From Planktophila sp965267775 (lineage in GTDB: Bacteria; Actinomycetota; Actinomycetes; Nanopelagicales; Nanopelagicaceae), in assembly GCA_965267775.1 (NCBI GenBank), contig OZ254140.1:868001-932000 (forward strand): 64,000 nt of DNA, in the 5' to 3' direction. The notes beneath the pieces were generated by a model that ran no database searches, was not told the DNA's origin, and saw only the letters and a program-made list of their open reading frames with translations. Made by a program: the position numbers and the translations under genes. This document shows, one piece after another, positions 24,123-33,574 of the stretch (its first letter is position 1; every line of letters begins with the position of its first letter).

Positions 24123-26384
24123 CTACTTGAGAGAGGCTTGGATTCGCGAAGCGACTTCGGTCGCGCGCTCTGCGGTCAGAGCTCCCCCGCCTACCTCTGT
24201 GACATAGAGAGTATCAATCGCTTCTGCGCCAAGTGTGGTCACGATTGCGGATTTAATATCGATATTGCACTTACGTACGGTGTCACCAATTGAGAATAAA
24301 AGAGCAGGGCGGTCATGGCTTCGGACTTCGATAATCGTTGCATCAGTTGCCGCATCGAGAAATGTTTCAACTACCGGAGGCGGGACCGGGATTGTCGGCA
24401 TCTGCGCATATGCCTCGATGCGAGCCTGAATGCGATCTGCCAACTTTTCTTCAGCATCTAGGCCGCGCATCAATTCGCGATGAAGATTCTCTCGAGAAAT
24501 TTCCGTAGCATTGGGATCTGGAACGACAATCCACTCCATCACCGCAACGCCATCCACAGTCTTTGTACGTGCGCTTCTCACATCTAAACGAAGAATATTG
24601 AGAACTCCAGAGACAATTGAAAGGAGCCCAGTCTTATCGGGAGAGATGACTTCAATTGCATAGACATTTCCCCGATCCTCGATGGCAACATCGAGGATCT
24701 GGCGAGATGCACGTTCTAATTGATCGGGTGAAAGTTCTGGCTGTCGAGAGATTGTGTTATCGGTCAGAGCCAATTTGGTTTTACGGACCAACTCGCTCAC
24801 AAGCGTTGCCTTCCACTCACTCCATGCTGCCCGCCCAGTCGCCTCGCCATCTGCAATGCTCAGTGCGTGAAGAAGCTCGAGAGTTCCGACATCGGTGATG
24901 TTCTCCGCAACTCCTGCAATCGTTGCTGGGTCATCGAGGTCACGCCTGGTGGCTGTCGCTGAAAGTAAGAGGTGATGCTTTATAAGTTTCTGAATAATTT
25001 CTACATCGCGTGAATTAAATCCGATTCGCATCGCAAGTGGCTTTATCAACGCTTCGCCGCGAAGTGAGTGATCTTCTTGCGTGCCCTTTCCAATGTCATG
25101 GAAGAGAGATGTAAAGAGCAAGAGATCTGGACGGTGCACTTCACGTGTCAGTGCAGCTGCTGATACCGCAGTCTCAACCATGTGGCGATCAACGGTGTGG
25201 CGATGGAGGACATTGCGCTGAGGCAGTGAGCGCACGCCTCTCCACTCAGGTATCCAATGGAAGAGAATCTCCTCTTGATCGAGCGCTTCAAAAATTTCAA
25301 CCATTGCAGGCCCCGCTCCAATGAGTGCGATGAGGTATTCACGTGCCTCACGTGGCCATGGATTAGGAAGCGCGCCCCTGCCTGCATCGAGAGCATCGGC
25401 ATAGATGCGAAGTGGATCAAAAGCTAGCCGCAGACCTAATTGTGCCGCCGTTGCTGCAGCGCGCAGACCAATGACAGGATCGCTATCGATATCAAATGTT
25501 GAATCGATGACAACTTCCTTATTGCTCACACTTATTCCTGGAGCAATTGTTGTTGACCGGACTTTTCGTAAGAACCGTCCAAATCCATCTTTACCTTTAT
25601 GGTGATATTGATGCCAGGCCATCTGCATCAAGTAATCGACTGCACGAGCGGATTGAGCGACATCGCTCATAAGAGCATCGGCATCCGCATAATTAAGAAT
25701 CTGCGCAACTTTATCTTGCTCTCCAAAAAGTAAACGATCTTTATCTCGCCCACTTGTGATGTGAAGAGTCTCTCGAACTGTAGATAAGAGAGACTCAGCC
25801 TGGCTTACCCGCTCCATTGGAAGAGTGACCGCACCAGATGAATTCATCGCACGCAGAGCGGTGATATCTCTTAAACCACCACGCGATTCTTTGAGATCTG
25901 GCTCGAGGAGATACGCGAGCTCACCATTGCGCTCATAGCGCTCTTCCAGGGTTTCTTTCAATAAAGGTAGGTATCGGGCGCTCTCATCGCGCCAGCTCTC
26001 AAGAGCCATACTTTGAATCTCTGCAACTAAATCGGCGCTTCCGCAGATGAGGCGTATATCGAGTAGCCCCATCGCAACTTTGAGGTCTTCGGTGAGCGCT
26101 GAACGGACTTCTTGTCGCGTACGAACAGAGTGATCTATTTTAAGTTTCTGATCCCAGAGTGGATAGAGAATTGCATTGACTATCTCAGTGAGTTGGGCCG
26201 GCTTATATGAACCTGTATGGAGAATGACGATATCTAAATCAGAACCGGGTGAGAGTTCACCACGGCCAAAACTTCCAACAGCGGCAATTGCAACTTCATC
26301 TGAATCTGCGCCACTTGCTTGGAAGAGAGAAGAGATAAGGAGGTCGCGCTCGTTAGAACGCGACCTCCTCTCTCGTGTACCCAT
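24123..26384 (-). CDS. glnD: [Protein-PII] nucleotidyltransferase/hydrolase GlnD
   Basis: A 753-residue four-domain nitrogen sensor. The nucleotidyltransferase motif GSFGRGELSPGSDLD (37-51), an HD hydrolase domain (LFTSLFHDIGKGTQEDHS), and two C-terminal ACT domains (ISPDKTGLLSIVSGVL and SHDRPALLFSIGD) are in the usual order. It modifies PII at its T-loop Tyr; in actinobacteria such as Corynebacterium and Streptomyces the modification is adenylylation rather than uridylylation. The region before the transferase motif is shorter than in E. coli, but an in-frame stop lies just upstream of the ATG. It is part of amt-glnK-glnD. Confidence 0.95.
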   Translation of the reverse strand: MGTRERRSRSNERDLLISSLFQASGADSDEVAIAAVGSFGRGELSPGSDLDIVILHTGSYKPAQLTEIVNAILYPLWDQKLKIDHSVRTRQEVRSALTEDLKVAMGLLDIRLICGSADLVAEIQSMALESWRDESARYLPLLKETLEERYERNGELAYLLEPDLKESRGGLRDITALRAMNSSGAVTLPMERVSQAESLLSTVRETLHITSGRDKDRLLFGEQDKVAQILNYADADALMSDVAQSARAVDYLMQMAWHQYHHKGKDGFGRFLRKVRSTTIAPGISVSNKEVVIDSTFDIDSDPVIGLRAAATAAQLGLRLAFDPLRIYADALDAGRGALPNPWPREAREYLIALIGAGPAMVEIFEALDQEEILFHWIPEWRGVRSLPQRNVLHRHTVDRHMVETAVSAAALTREVHRPDLLLFTSLFHDIGKGTQEDHSLRGEALIKPLAMRIGFNSRDVEIIQKLIKHHLLLSATATRRDLDDPATIAGVAENITDVGTLELLHALSIADGEATGRAAWSEWKATLVSELVRKTKLALTDNTISRQPELSPDQLERASRQILDVAIEDRGNVYAIEVISPDKTGLLSIVSGVLNILRLDVRSARTKTVDGVAVMEWIVVPDPNATEISRENLHRELMRGLDAEEKLADRIQARIEAYAQMPTIPVPPPVVETFLDAATDATIIEVRSHDRPALLFSIGDTVRKCNIDIKSAIVTTLGAEAIDTLYVTEVGGGALTAERATEVASRIQASLK

Positions 26385-26397
26385 GAATTGATTCTAG

Positions 26398-26736
26398 CTA
26401 GATTGCATCTGGGCCGCGTTCTCCTGTACGAACGCGAACGACCTGATCTACTGGAGTGGTCCAGACCTTTCCATCTCCAATCGAACCTGTTCCTGCTGCC
26501 TTGACGATGACATCGACGATATTTGCAGCATCTGCATCATCGACGAGAACCTCGAGGCGAACCTTTGGAACGAGATCTACTGTGTATTCAGCTCCACGGT
26601 AAACCTCTGTATGTCCCTTCTGGCGACCGAAACCGCTCGCCTCTGAAACAGTCATACCGGTAATGCCAGCGCCTTGAAGCGCATCCTTTACCTCATCGAG
26701 CTTAAATGGCTTGAGAATTGCTGTTATGAGTTTCAT
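26398..26736 (-). CDS. glnK: Nitrogen regulatory PII protein (GlnK/GlnB)
   Basis: A 112-residue trimeric PII signal protein that senses ATP/ADP and 2-oxoglutarate. The T-loop has Tyr51 in VYRGAEYTVD, the site GlnD modifies; the B-loop is TGSIGDGKVW. It is overlapped by amt (four bases) and lies 13 bases before glnD, so this copy is the GlnK type that controls AmtB. Typical length with no insertions. Confidence 0.96.
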   Translation of the reverse strand: MKLITAILKPFKLDEVKDALQGAGITGMTVSEASGFGRQKGHTEVYRGAEYTVDLVPKVRLEVLVDDADAANIVDVIVKAAGTGSIGDGKVWTTPVDQVVRVRTGERGPDAI

Positions 26737-28037
26737 AGGTTTGCGCCTCCTCGTGATGAGCTTGCATATTCGTATGCTGATTCAGCATGTTCCTTCAGGT
26801 CGATACCCTCGATCTCTGCATCCTTAGAGATGCGGAAGCCGATTGTCTTTTCAATTGCAAAGCCGATTATCAGCGTTGCGATAAATGAGTAACCAGCAAC
26901 CAAAGCCACGCCTAGCGCTTGCTTACCTAGGAGTGCAGTTCCGCCGCCATAGAAGAGACCGTCAAGTCCGATGCTATTAACAACGTGAGTTCCGAAGAGA
27001 CCGATTGCAAGTGATCCCCAGATACCGCCGACAAGGTGAACGCCGACTACATCGAGTGAATCATCGAAGCCGAACTTGTACTTCAAGCCAACAGCAAGTG
27101 CACAGAGTGCGCCAGCGATAACTCCGATGACAACTGCCGCCCATGGAGCAACAAATGCACAAGCAGGTGTAATTGCAACAAGACCTGCAACAGCACCTGA
27201 TGCCGCACCGAGAGATGTTGCATGGCCGTTGCGAATCTTCTCAACAGCGAGCCATCCAACAATTGCGGCAGCTGCTGCAACCTGAGTATTCAAAAATGCA
27301 AGACCTGCGATGCCATTTGCACCAAGAGCTGATCCCGCGTTAAATCCAAACCAACCGAACCACAAGAGTCCTGCACCAAGCATGACGAGTGGAAGTGAGT
27401 GTGGACGCATTGGATCTTTACGCCATCCGATGCGCTTTCCAAGAACGATTGCGAGTGCTAGACCTGCTGCACCTGCATTGATGTGAACTGCAGTTCCGCC
27501 TGCAAAATCTTCAAGACCCTTACCTGCGAGGAATCCGGTGCCTGTAACGGTGTCGCCAACCTTGTTACCAAACGCGAATACCCAGTGAGCCACTGGGAAG
27601 TAGACAACTGTTGACCAGATTGCTACGAAGATTGACCAAGAAATGAACTTTGTACGATCTGCGATTGCACCAGAGATAAGTGCAGGAGTAATTACGGCGA
27701 ACATTAATTGGAATGCAGCGAAGACCAAGACTGGAATTGGATAGACGCCACCGTTATTGGTGAAATCGTTCACTACTCCGCCAAGACCGCTGAGTGAGAA
27801 GTTTCCGTACCACGCTGATTCACCCTTGTATCCGAATGCGAGTTCGAATCCAAAGATTACCCAGAGGATGCTCACGATTCCGATTGTTACCATCGACATC
27901 ATCATCATGTTAAGAACGCTCTTCGTACGCACCATTCCGCCATAGAAGAATGCCAAACCTGGCGTCATAAGAAGGACTAGGGCGCTGCTTATAAGAATAA
28001 AAGCAGTGTCACCACTGTTGAGAACTACATCTCCCAT
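26733..28037 (-). CDS. amt: Ammonium transporter
   Basis: A 434-residue Amt/MEP channel with 11 predicted transmembrane helices. Characteristic parts are ALVLLMTPGLAFFYGGMVRT near the N-terminus, GGTAVHINAGAAGLALA with the first pore His, and DVVGVHLVGGIWGSLAIG with the second pore His. It conducts ammonium into the cell and is blocked by GlnK at low nitrogen demand. It is the promoter-proximal gene of amt-glnK-glnD, with a GAGG ribosome site. Expression by a GlnR or AmtR regulator is expected from the family, but I could not confirm an operator. Confidence 0.96.
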   Translation of the reverse strand: MGDVVLNSGDTAFILISSALVLLMTPGLAFFYGGMVRTKSVLNMMMMSMVTIGIVSILWVIFGFELAFGYKGESAWYGNFSLSGLGGVVNDFTNNGGVYPIPVLVFAAFQLMFAVITPALISGAIADRTKFISWSIFVAIWSTVVYFPVAHWVFAFGNKVGDTVTGTGFLAGKGLEDFAGGTAVHINAGAAGLALAIVLGKRIGWRKDPMRPHSLPLVMLGAGLLWFGWFGFNAGSALGANGIAGLAFLNTQVAAAAAIVGWLAVEKIRNGHATSLGAASGAVAGLVAITPACAFVAPWAAVVIGVIAGALCALAVGLKYKFGFDDSLDVVGVHLVGGIWGSLAIGLFGTHVVNSIGLDGLFYGGGTALLGKQALGVALVAGYSFIATLIIGFAIEKTIGFRISKDAEIEGIDLKEHAESAYEYASSSRGGANL

Positions 28038-28147
28038 TTACAAACCTCACTTACATGTAATAAACCGCTGAAACTCGCCGTTGAGATGGGAGTAAGGTCG
28101 CAAGAGCGGGTTACAGGAGGCGGATTCTTGCGTTAATGGGGTGCAAC
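28038..28147 (-). promoter_or_regulatory. amt upstream region
   Basis: Contains the amt ribosome site (GAGG near 28047) and a perfect 10-bp palindrome TTACATGTAA at 28051-28060 very close to the start codon. No GTnAC-n6-GAAAC GlnR box with correct spacing was found. Promoter hexamers are not clear. Confidence 0.4.
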
Positions 28148-28184
28148 AAAAGGGCGTGAAATGTTTCGGCTGTGTTAATCGCCC
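28148..28184 (-). terminator. Possible ftsY terminator
   Basis: On the minus strand GGGCG and CGCCC, 23 bases apart, are followed by TTTTGTT just after the ftsY stop. The stem is short and the loop long, so this is weak. Confidence 0.25.
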
Positions 28185-28198
28185 AGTGTTAATCGCCT
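28171..28198. repeat. 14-bp tandem duplication at the ftsY stop
   Basis: Two adjacent 14-bp units share GTGTTAATCGCC (28172-28183 and 28186-28197). The second copy contains the ftsY stop codon; the first lies just downstream of it. Confidence 0.75.
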
Positions 28199-29028
28199 AA
28201 GAGGCCATCTAGGTAGCTCTCGCTCGCAAAGGGGGTAAAGTCATCGATTGCCTCACCTGTGCCGATGAATTTGATGGGCAGATCGAGTTGATCCTCAATT
28301 GCCAGAGCGACTCCCCCACGGGCTGAGCCATCGAGCTTTGTAACAATGAGGCCGGTGACATCGACCGCTTCGCTAAAGAGTTTCGCCTGAATCAGCCCAT
28401 TTTGCCCGGTAGTGCCATCGATAACCAAGAGAACTTCAGCAACCGGAGCGGTCTTCTCGATCACGCGCTTAATCTTTCCAAGCTCTGCCATCAGATCATT
28501 CTTTGTATGAAGACGACCGGCTGTATCAATGAGGACGTAATCGGCCCCGCTCTCACTTCCACGCTTTACCGCATCGAATGCAACTGATGCTGGTTCACTC
28601 TCATGTTTTCCAGTAACGACATCGACGTCAACGCGCGCGCCCCATGTGACAAGCTGGTCGACAGCTGCTGCACGGAATGTATCGGCAGCTCCTAGTACAA
28701 GGCTCTGCGATTGATTCTTTAAATACTGGGCAAGCTTTGCAACCGATGTTGTCTTTCCAACGCCATTGACACCCACTACCAAAATGACTGCAGGTGTTGC
28801 AGCTGGCGCTAGTGAGCGACTCTTCTCCGAGAGATGTGATTTCAAGATTTCACGGAGCGAACCTTCCGCATCGTCACCTTTAATCTTTTTCGCTTCATCG
28901 ATGAGCTTGCCAGTAAGTACCGGACCTAAATCTGCTGCTAAAAGTTCAGCGTTGAGTTCATCCCAATCGAGGGCAGAGGCCGTTGACTCACCTTTGAGCT
29001 TTGAAACAAAACGCGAGAAGAGACCCAT
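28189..29028 (-). CDS. ftsY: SRP receptor FtsY
   Basis: A 279-residue NG-domain GTPase that pairs with Ffh at the membrane. G motifs are GVNGVGKTTSVAKL, AADTFRAAAVDQL, DTAGRLHTK and TKLDGSARGGVAL. It lacks the long acidic A domain of E. coli FtsY and of many high-GC actinobacteria; only a short amphipathic start (MGLFSRFVSKLKG) precedes the N domain, and this may be the membrane anchor. It lies 15 bases after smc and is probably co-transcribed with it. Confidence 0.96.
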   Translation of the reverse strand: MGLFSRFVSKLKGESTASALDWDELNAELLAADLGPVLTGKLIDEAKKIKGDDAEGSLREILKSHLSEKSRSLAPAATPAVILVVGVNGVGKTTSVAKLAQYLKNQSQSLVLGAADTFRAAAVDQLVTWGARVDVDVVTGKHESEPASVAFDAVKRGSESGADYVLIDTAGRLHTKNDLMAELGKIKRVIEKTAPVAEVLLVIDGTTGQNGLIQAKLFSEAVDVTGLIVTKLDGSARGGVALAIEDQLDLPIKFIGTGEAIDDFTPFASESYLDGLLGD

Positions 29029-29043
29029 GAGAGATTAAATCCC

Positions 29044-32000
29044 TTAGGCGTTTGTATTCTCGCGCAGACGCTGCGAGATCACTTCAGTAACACCATCACC
29101 GCGCATCGTGACACCGTAGAGCGCATCTGCAATCTCCATCGTGCGCTTCTGGTGAGTGATAACAATAAGTTGAGAACTTTCACGAAGTTCTTCAAGAATT
29201 CCAAGGAGTCGACCGAGGTTAACATCATCGAGCGCTGCTTCAACTTCGTCGAGCACGTAGAACGGGCTTGGACGAGATTTAAAGATTGCTACGAGCATCG
29301 CAACAGCAGTCAGCGACTTCTCTCCGCCTGAGAGGAGTGATAGACGCTTAACGCGCTTTCCTGGTGGACGTGCTTCAACATCTACACCTGTGTTGAGAAG
29401 ATCATCAGGATTTGAGAGGAAGAGCTTTCCTTCTCCACTTGGGAAGAGGCGGCTGAAGATATCCTTAAAGTGAGCGGCAACTTCTGTATATGCCTCCATG
29501 AAGACTTCCTGAACCTTGTCATCAACTTCCTTGATGATGTCGAGAAGATCCTTCTTGGTGCGCTTCAAATCTTCGAGCTGCTCTGCAAGGAACTTCAGGC
29601 GCTCTTCAAGTGCGTTGTACTCCTCAAGAGCCAATGGGTTGATCTTGCCAAGAAGATTGAGTGAACGCTCTGCAGATGCAAGGCGCTTCTCCTGCTGATC
29701 GCGACGGTAAGGAATTAATTCTGTTGCGATGATCTCGCCTTCATCTGTCTCAACAAATGTTGGAACATCCTTATCTGGACCGTACTCACCTATAAGAGTT
29801 GGAATATCAATTCCCAGCTCTTCTACAGCCTTACTCTCGAGAGCTTCAATACGCATGCGCTGTTCTGCGCGAGCAATTTCATCACGATGAACGCTTGTAG
29901 TCAGCTGATCAAGTTCTGCTGTGAGTTCACGACCACGTGTGCGCACTGTCAGAGTTTCGCTATCGCGCTCATTACGTGAATTTTCTAAACGTTGACGCTC
30001 TGCAGATGACTTTGCAATTGAACGTTCAATATTGATCAACGCTTCGTAAGCGGCCTCTGCGATTGCCTGTGAAATGACTGCGCCACGTGCACGAGCGCCG
30101 CGACGTGCAACAGCGCGCTCTGATGCTTCACGTTCGGCATTTGCAGCCTCCTTGAGAGATTGCGCGCGTGCTGCAATTGAGGTCACACGCTCTTCAGAGG
30201 TGCGAACTGCAAGTCGTGACTCCATCTGCACTGTACGCGCTACAGACACCTGCTCGCGAAGCGCTTCGGCTCCTGAGCGATCTGGTTCAGCAATTTCACC
30301 CTGTTGTCCGAGTTGTGATTGTGCAATTGAAAGTTCATTCTCATCGCGAGACTTTGCCGCAGATGCCTCAGATATTGCTTGAGTAAGGCGCTCTACCTCA
30401 GCTGCCGCTGACTTCATATTCTGACCAGAGACAGCGAGCTGTTCTGTGAGAGCTGCAATTCGCGCATCAGATTCATTGAGTTGAGCAAGTGCTGCATCGA
30501 AATCGCCTTGCTTGCTATCGACCTCTGATGAAGCAGTTGAGATTTCAAACTTAAGGCGATCGCAGGTGCGTGTGAGTTCTTCAAGCTCGCTCTCAAGGCC
30601 GTTGATGAGCGCTTGAATCTCTACGAGTGAGTTAGATGAGGCAGAACCGCCGCGTGCGCGATGTGCTGTGATGACATCACCATCACGGGTAACAACGGTC
30701 AAGCCTTTATTCTCGCGAAGGATGTTCTCAGCCTCGCGCGCGCTCTCGACAACAACTGTGCTGGCGAGAAGCTGAGCAAGGAGTTCAGAGATCTGTGTTG
30801 AGCGAACATGCGAGAGAAGTGATGTAAGTCCGCTCGGAATATTTGATGAAGCTTGCGCACCTGGTTCGTAGACAAGAACATCTGCCTGGCCAAGGTTCTC
30901 GCTGCGCAACGTAGTCAGCGCTGTTACTGCGGCGTTGATATCGCGTACAACAACGGCGTCTGCAAGAGTTCCGAGAGCTGCAGCAACAGCTGCCTCCCAA
31001 CCGGAATCAATCTGAATAAGAGATGCGATGCTGCCAAGGAGATTTACGCCGCGTGAATCGCGAACAAGTGCAGCTGCACCATCTCGTGATTGAGAAGTAA
31101 TGCGCATTGCTTCGAGCTTTGACTCAACAGCATTACGCTGACGATCTGCTGCACGCTCTGCATCAACGAGTTCGCTCTGCTTCTTCTTTGCGTTATCGAG
31201 GGCGCTCTTTGCAACTTCAAATTGTGAATCAAGTCCAAGCTCGCCAGCATCTGCGCCGGCAATCTCCATCTCAAATTGGCTATAAGAAGCCTTTGCTTGA
31301 TCAACGCGTGATTGAGCCTCGGTGCGCGCTGTTGTCAGACGTGCAATCTCTTCAGCATTTGCCTCAAGGCGCGCTGCAAGAGATTTGATATGTCCTTCTT
31401 GGCGAGCCGTTCCTTCACGTTGGTCAGCGATAGCACGAAGAGCTGCATCAATTGTGTCTTCTTCTGCCTTTAACGTTGCTTCAAGTTCTGCAAGTTTTCT
31501 TGTTGCCTCTTCAAGTGCTCCTTGAGCTGCAACTGTCTCTTGGCGAAGTTTTGCTTCTTCTTCTAGAAGAGCCGCTGCCTCTGCATCGAGCGCGTCAGGA
31601 TCGCGTCCTGCAGATCGTGCCTCTTCCGCCTCTTCAGCTAAGAAGCGTGAGCGCTCTTGCGCAAGTGATTGCGTTCCGCGGAACTTCTCGCGAAGTCCGG
31701 TAAGGCTATAGAAAGTCTCTTGCGCAGAGATGAGGAGTGGAGTCTCAAATGCCGCTTGCGCATCGAGCTCTTCTTCGCGCTTGCGAGCCTTATCTAGCTC
31801 TCCTTCAACGCCTGCGCGTCGTTCGCGAAGTGCATTCTCATCTGCAACTTCAGCATCGAGCGTCTTCGAGAAACCGATGTAATCATCTGCCAATAGACGA
31901 AGGCGCGCATCGCGAACATCTGCCTGAATTGTCGCTGCCTTCTTTGCAACCTCGGCCTGCTTACCCAATGGGCGAAGTTGGCGGCGAAGTTCAACGGTGA

Positions 32001-32580
32001 GGTCATTGACGCGTGCAAGGTTTGCCTGCATCGAATCAAGTTTGCGAAGCGCCTTCTCTTTACGTTTGCGATGCTTAAGAACGCCTGCTGCCTCTTCAAT
32101 ATATGCGCGACGTTCTTCAGGCGTTGCCATCAAGATTGCATCAAGCTGACCCTGTCCAACGATGACGTGCATTTCGCGACCGATACCTGAGTCAGAGAGG
32201 AGCTCTTGGATATCAAGAAGTCGTGATGCTTCGCCATTGATCTGATATTCACTCTGTCCATTACGGAAGAGGATGCGAGAGATCGTTACTTCTGTGTAAT
32301 CAATATTCAGTGCGCCATCGCTGTTATCGATTGTGACCGCTACCTCTGCGCGACCAAGTGGTGCGCGACCTGAAGTTCCGGCGAAGATGACATCTTCCAT
32401 CTTTCCACCGCGGAGTGATTTCGCTCCTTGCTCACCCATCACCCAGGTGAGTGCATCAACAACATTTGATTTACCAGAACCGTTAGGGCCAACCACACAT
32501 GTGATGCCAGGCTCGAGACGAAGGGTCGTCGCAGATGCAAAGGATTTAAATCCTTTAAGGGTCAGACTCTTCAAATACAC
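29044..32580 (-). CDS. smc: Chromosome segregation ATPase SMC
   Basis: A 1178-residue SMC. The head has Walker A GPNGSGKS (31-38) and the C-terminal signature LSLLSGGEKSL with Walker B YVLDEVEAALDD. Two long coiled coils flank a hinge around residues 500-660 (GVNLLGSIASLI...). It loads at ParB sites and compacts and separates sister chromosomes. The start is GTG 32580. There is no Shine-Dalgarno sequence, but a TAGGTT box sits six bases upstream, so smc probably has its own promoter and a leaderless mRNA, independent of rnc. The fpg gene usual between rnc and smc in actinobacteria is missing. Confidence 0.97.
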   Translation of the reverse strand: MYLKSLTLKGFKSFASATTLRLEPGITCVVGPNGSGKSNVVDALTWVMGEQGAKSLRGGKMEDVIFAGTSGRAPLGRAEVAVTIDNSDGALNIDYTEVTISRILFRNGQSEYQINGEASRLLDIQELLSDSGIGREMHVIVGQGQLDAILMATPEERRAYIEEAAGVLKHRKRKEKALRKLDSMQANLARVNDLTVELRRQLRPLGKQAEVAKKAATIQADVRDARLRLLADDYIGFSKTLDAEVADENALRERRAGVEGELDKARKREEELDAQAAFETPLLISAQETFYSLTGLREKFRGTQSLAQERSRFLAEEAEEARSAGRDPDALDAEAAALLEEEAKLRQETVAAQGALEEATRKLAELEATLKAEEDTIDAALRAIADQREGTARQEGHIKSLAARLEANAEEIARLTTARTEAQSRVDQAKASYSQFEMEIAGADAGELGLDSQFEVAKSALDNAKKKQSELVDAERAADRQRNAVESKLEAMRITSQSRDGAAALVRDSRGVNLLGSIASLIQIDSGWEAAVAAALGTLADAVVVRDINAAVTALTTLRSENLGQADVLVYEPGAQASSNIPSGLTSLLSHVRSTQISELLAQLLASTVVVESAREAENILRENKGLTVVTRDGDVITAHRARGGSASSNSLVEIQALINGLESELEELTRTCDRLKFEISTASSEVDSKQGDFDAALAQLNESDARIAALTEQLAVSGQNMKSAAAEVERLTQAISEASAAKSRDENELSIAQSQLGQQGEIAEPDRSGAEALREQVSVARTVQMESRLAVRTSEERVTSIAARAQSLKEAANAEREASERAVARRGARARGAVISQAIAEAAYEALINIERSIAKSSAERQRLENSRNERDSETLTVRTRGRELTAELDQLTTSVHRDEIARAEQRMRIEALESKAVEELGIDIPTLIGEYGPDKDVPTFVETDEGEIIATELIPYRRDQQEKRLASAERSLNLLGKINPLALEEYNALEERLKFLAEQLEDLKRTKKDLLDIIKEVDDKVQEVFMEAYTEVAAHFKDIFSRLFPSGEGKLFLSNPDDLLNTGVDVEARPPGKRVKRLSLLSGGEKSLTAVAMLVAIFKSRPSPFYVLDEVEAALDDVNLGRLLGILEELRESSQLIVITHQKRTMEIADALYGVTMRGDGVTEVISQRLRENTNA

Positions 32581-32586
32581 GGCGCA

Positions 32587-32592
32587 AACCTA
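32587..32592 (-). promoter_or_regulatory. -10 box of leaderless smc
   Basis: TAGGTT on the minus strand, six bases, then GTG 32580. No ribosome site lies between. It gives smc-ftsY a promoter within the 77-bp gap after rnc. Confidence 0.6.
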
Positions 32593-32657
32593 CCTTGGAG
32601 ATGGGTTTACATATAAACGCGACTCAGCTCAACTTCAACTTGAGGGTTTGTCTCAGA

Positions 32658-33347
32658 TTAGATCTGTGGTTTTAGAATTTCAAAGGCAGAGCGGGCTGCA
32701 GATTGTTCTGCCTCGCGCTTGCTCTTGCCAGTACCTGTAGCGACAGCTTCTCCCCCAACAAGGGCGGTAGCTTCGAAATTCTTATCGTGATCTGGTCCGC
32801 TCATAGTCACCTGGTATTCGAGAGTTGCTTTACCTAGAGATGCCACGAGTTCTTGTAGCGCTGTCTTTCCATCGAGTCCTGCACCCATCGCCATTGCATT
32901 ATCGAGAGTGGGGGCTACCAATTTCAAAAGGCATTGCGATGTCTTCTCGAAATCGGTTGAGATATAGAGCGCGCCAATGAGCGCCTCAAAGGCATCTGCA
33001 AGAAGTGAATTCTTATCGCGACCATTGGTCACCTCTTCACCCTTACCAAGGCGAATATATTTTCCAAGATCGAGCGAGCGCGCGATATCTGCGAGCGCGC
33101 GCATGTTGACTATGCCAGAGCGAAGTGGAGATAAACGGCTCTCATCTAGTTCGGGGTACTTGCGATAGAGCTCTTCGGTAACGATCATTCCAAGGACAGA
33201 GTCCCCTAGAAATTCCAAACGCTCATTCGTAGCAGTTAATCCTGCTTCATAGGCGAATGAGCGATGGGTGAAAGCTAACTCAAGTAGCGAGGCATCGATA
33301 TCGACGCCTAACTGCTCGAGGAGTTCTGAATACAAATTAGACGTCAA
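32658..33347 (-). CDS. rnc: Ribonuclease III
   Basis: About 229 residues: an RNase III catalytic domain with the signature NERLEFLGDSVL and second acidic cluster KNSLLADAFEALIGALY, then a C-terminal dsRNA-binding domain (TALQELVASLGKATLEYQV to the end). It cuts double-stranded RNA in rRNA precursors and mRNAs. No ATG or GTG precedes the conserved region except far inside rpmF. TTG 33347 is the best start and overlaps the rpmF stop by 11 bases, so translation is probably coupled to rpmF. TTG 33335 is an alternative four codons later. Confidence 0.93.
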   Translation of the reverse strand: MTSNLYSELLEQLGVDIDASLLELAFTHRSFAYEAGLTATNERLEFLGDSVLGMIVTEELYRKYPELDESRLSPLRSGIVNMRALADIARSLDLGKYIRLGKGEEVTNGRDKNSLLADAFEALIGALYISTDFEKTSQCLLKLVAPTLDNAMAMGAGLDGKTALQELVASLGKATLEYQVTMSGPDHDKNFEATALVGGEAVATGTGKSKREAEQSAARSAFEILKPQI

Positions 33348-33510
33348 GAACCTGACGGCGGTTATATGTTCCACATGTAGGGCATGCAACGTGGTTGAGC
33401 TTTGGCTGCTGGCACTGTGGGCAATTTGAGAGTGAAGCCGCTGTTGTCTTCCACATCGCACGACGTGAACGTGTCTTTGATCGAGACATCTTTCGCTTTG
33501 GTACTGGCAC
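33337..33510 (-). CDS. rpmF: 50S ribosomal protein bL32
   Basis: A 57-residue ribosomal protein too short for a usual ORF cut-off. It begins GTG 33510 with V-P-V-P-K-R-K-M-S-R-S-K, the family N-terminus, and carries a zinc ribbon, CPQC ... CPTC, then RRQVLDV and a TAA stop. AAGGA stands about eight bases before the GTG. It lies between DUF177 and rnc, the standard DUF177-rpmF-rnc order, and overlaps rnc by 11 bases. It is in another reading frame from rnc, so a long open frame through it should not be taken as an rnc extension. Confidence 0.93.
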   Translation of the reverse strand: MPVPKRKMSRSKTRSRRAMWKTTAASLSNCPQCQQPKLNHVACPTCGTYNRRQVLDV

Positions 33511-33574
33511 GGTAACCGTCCTTTAACTCGACTGCTCACCCATTTCGGGCCAGCGGATATGGCGTAAGTATCGC

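Noticed and set aside
28038..28188. GlnR box upstream of amt
   Set aside because: GTnAC- and GAAAC-like pieces occur, but spacing is eight rather than six and the order is wrong.
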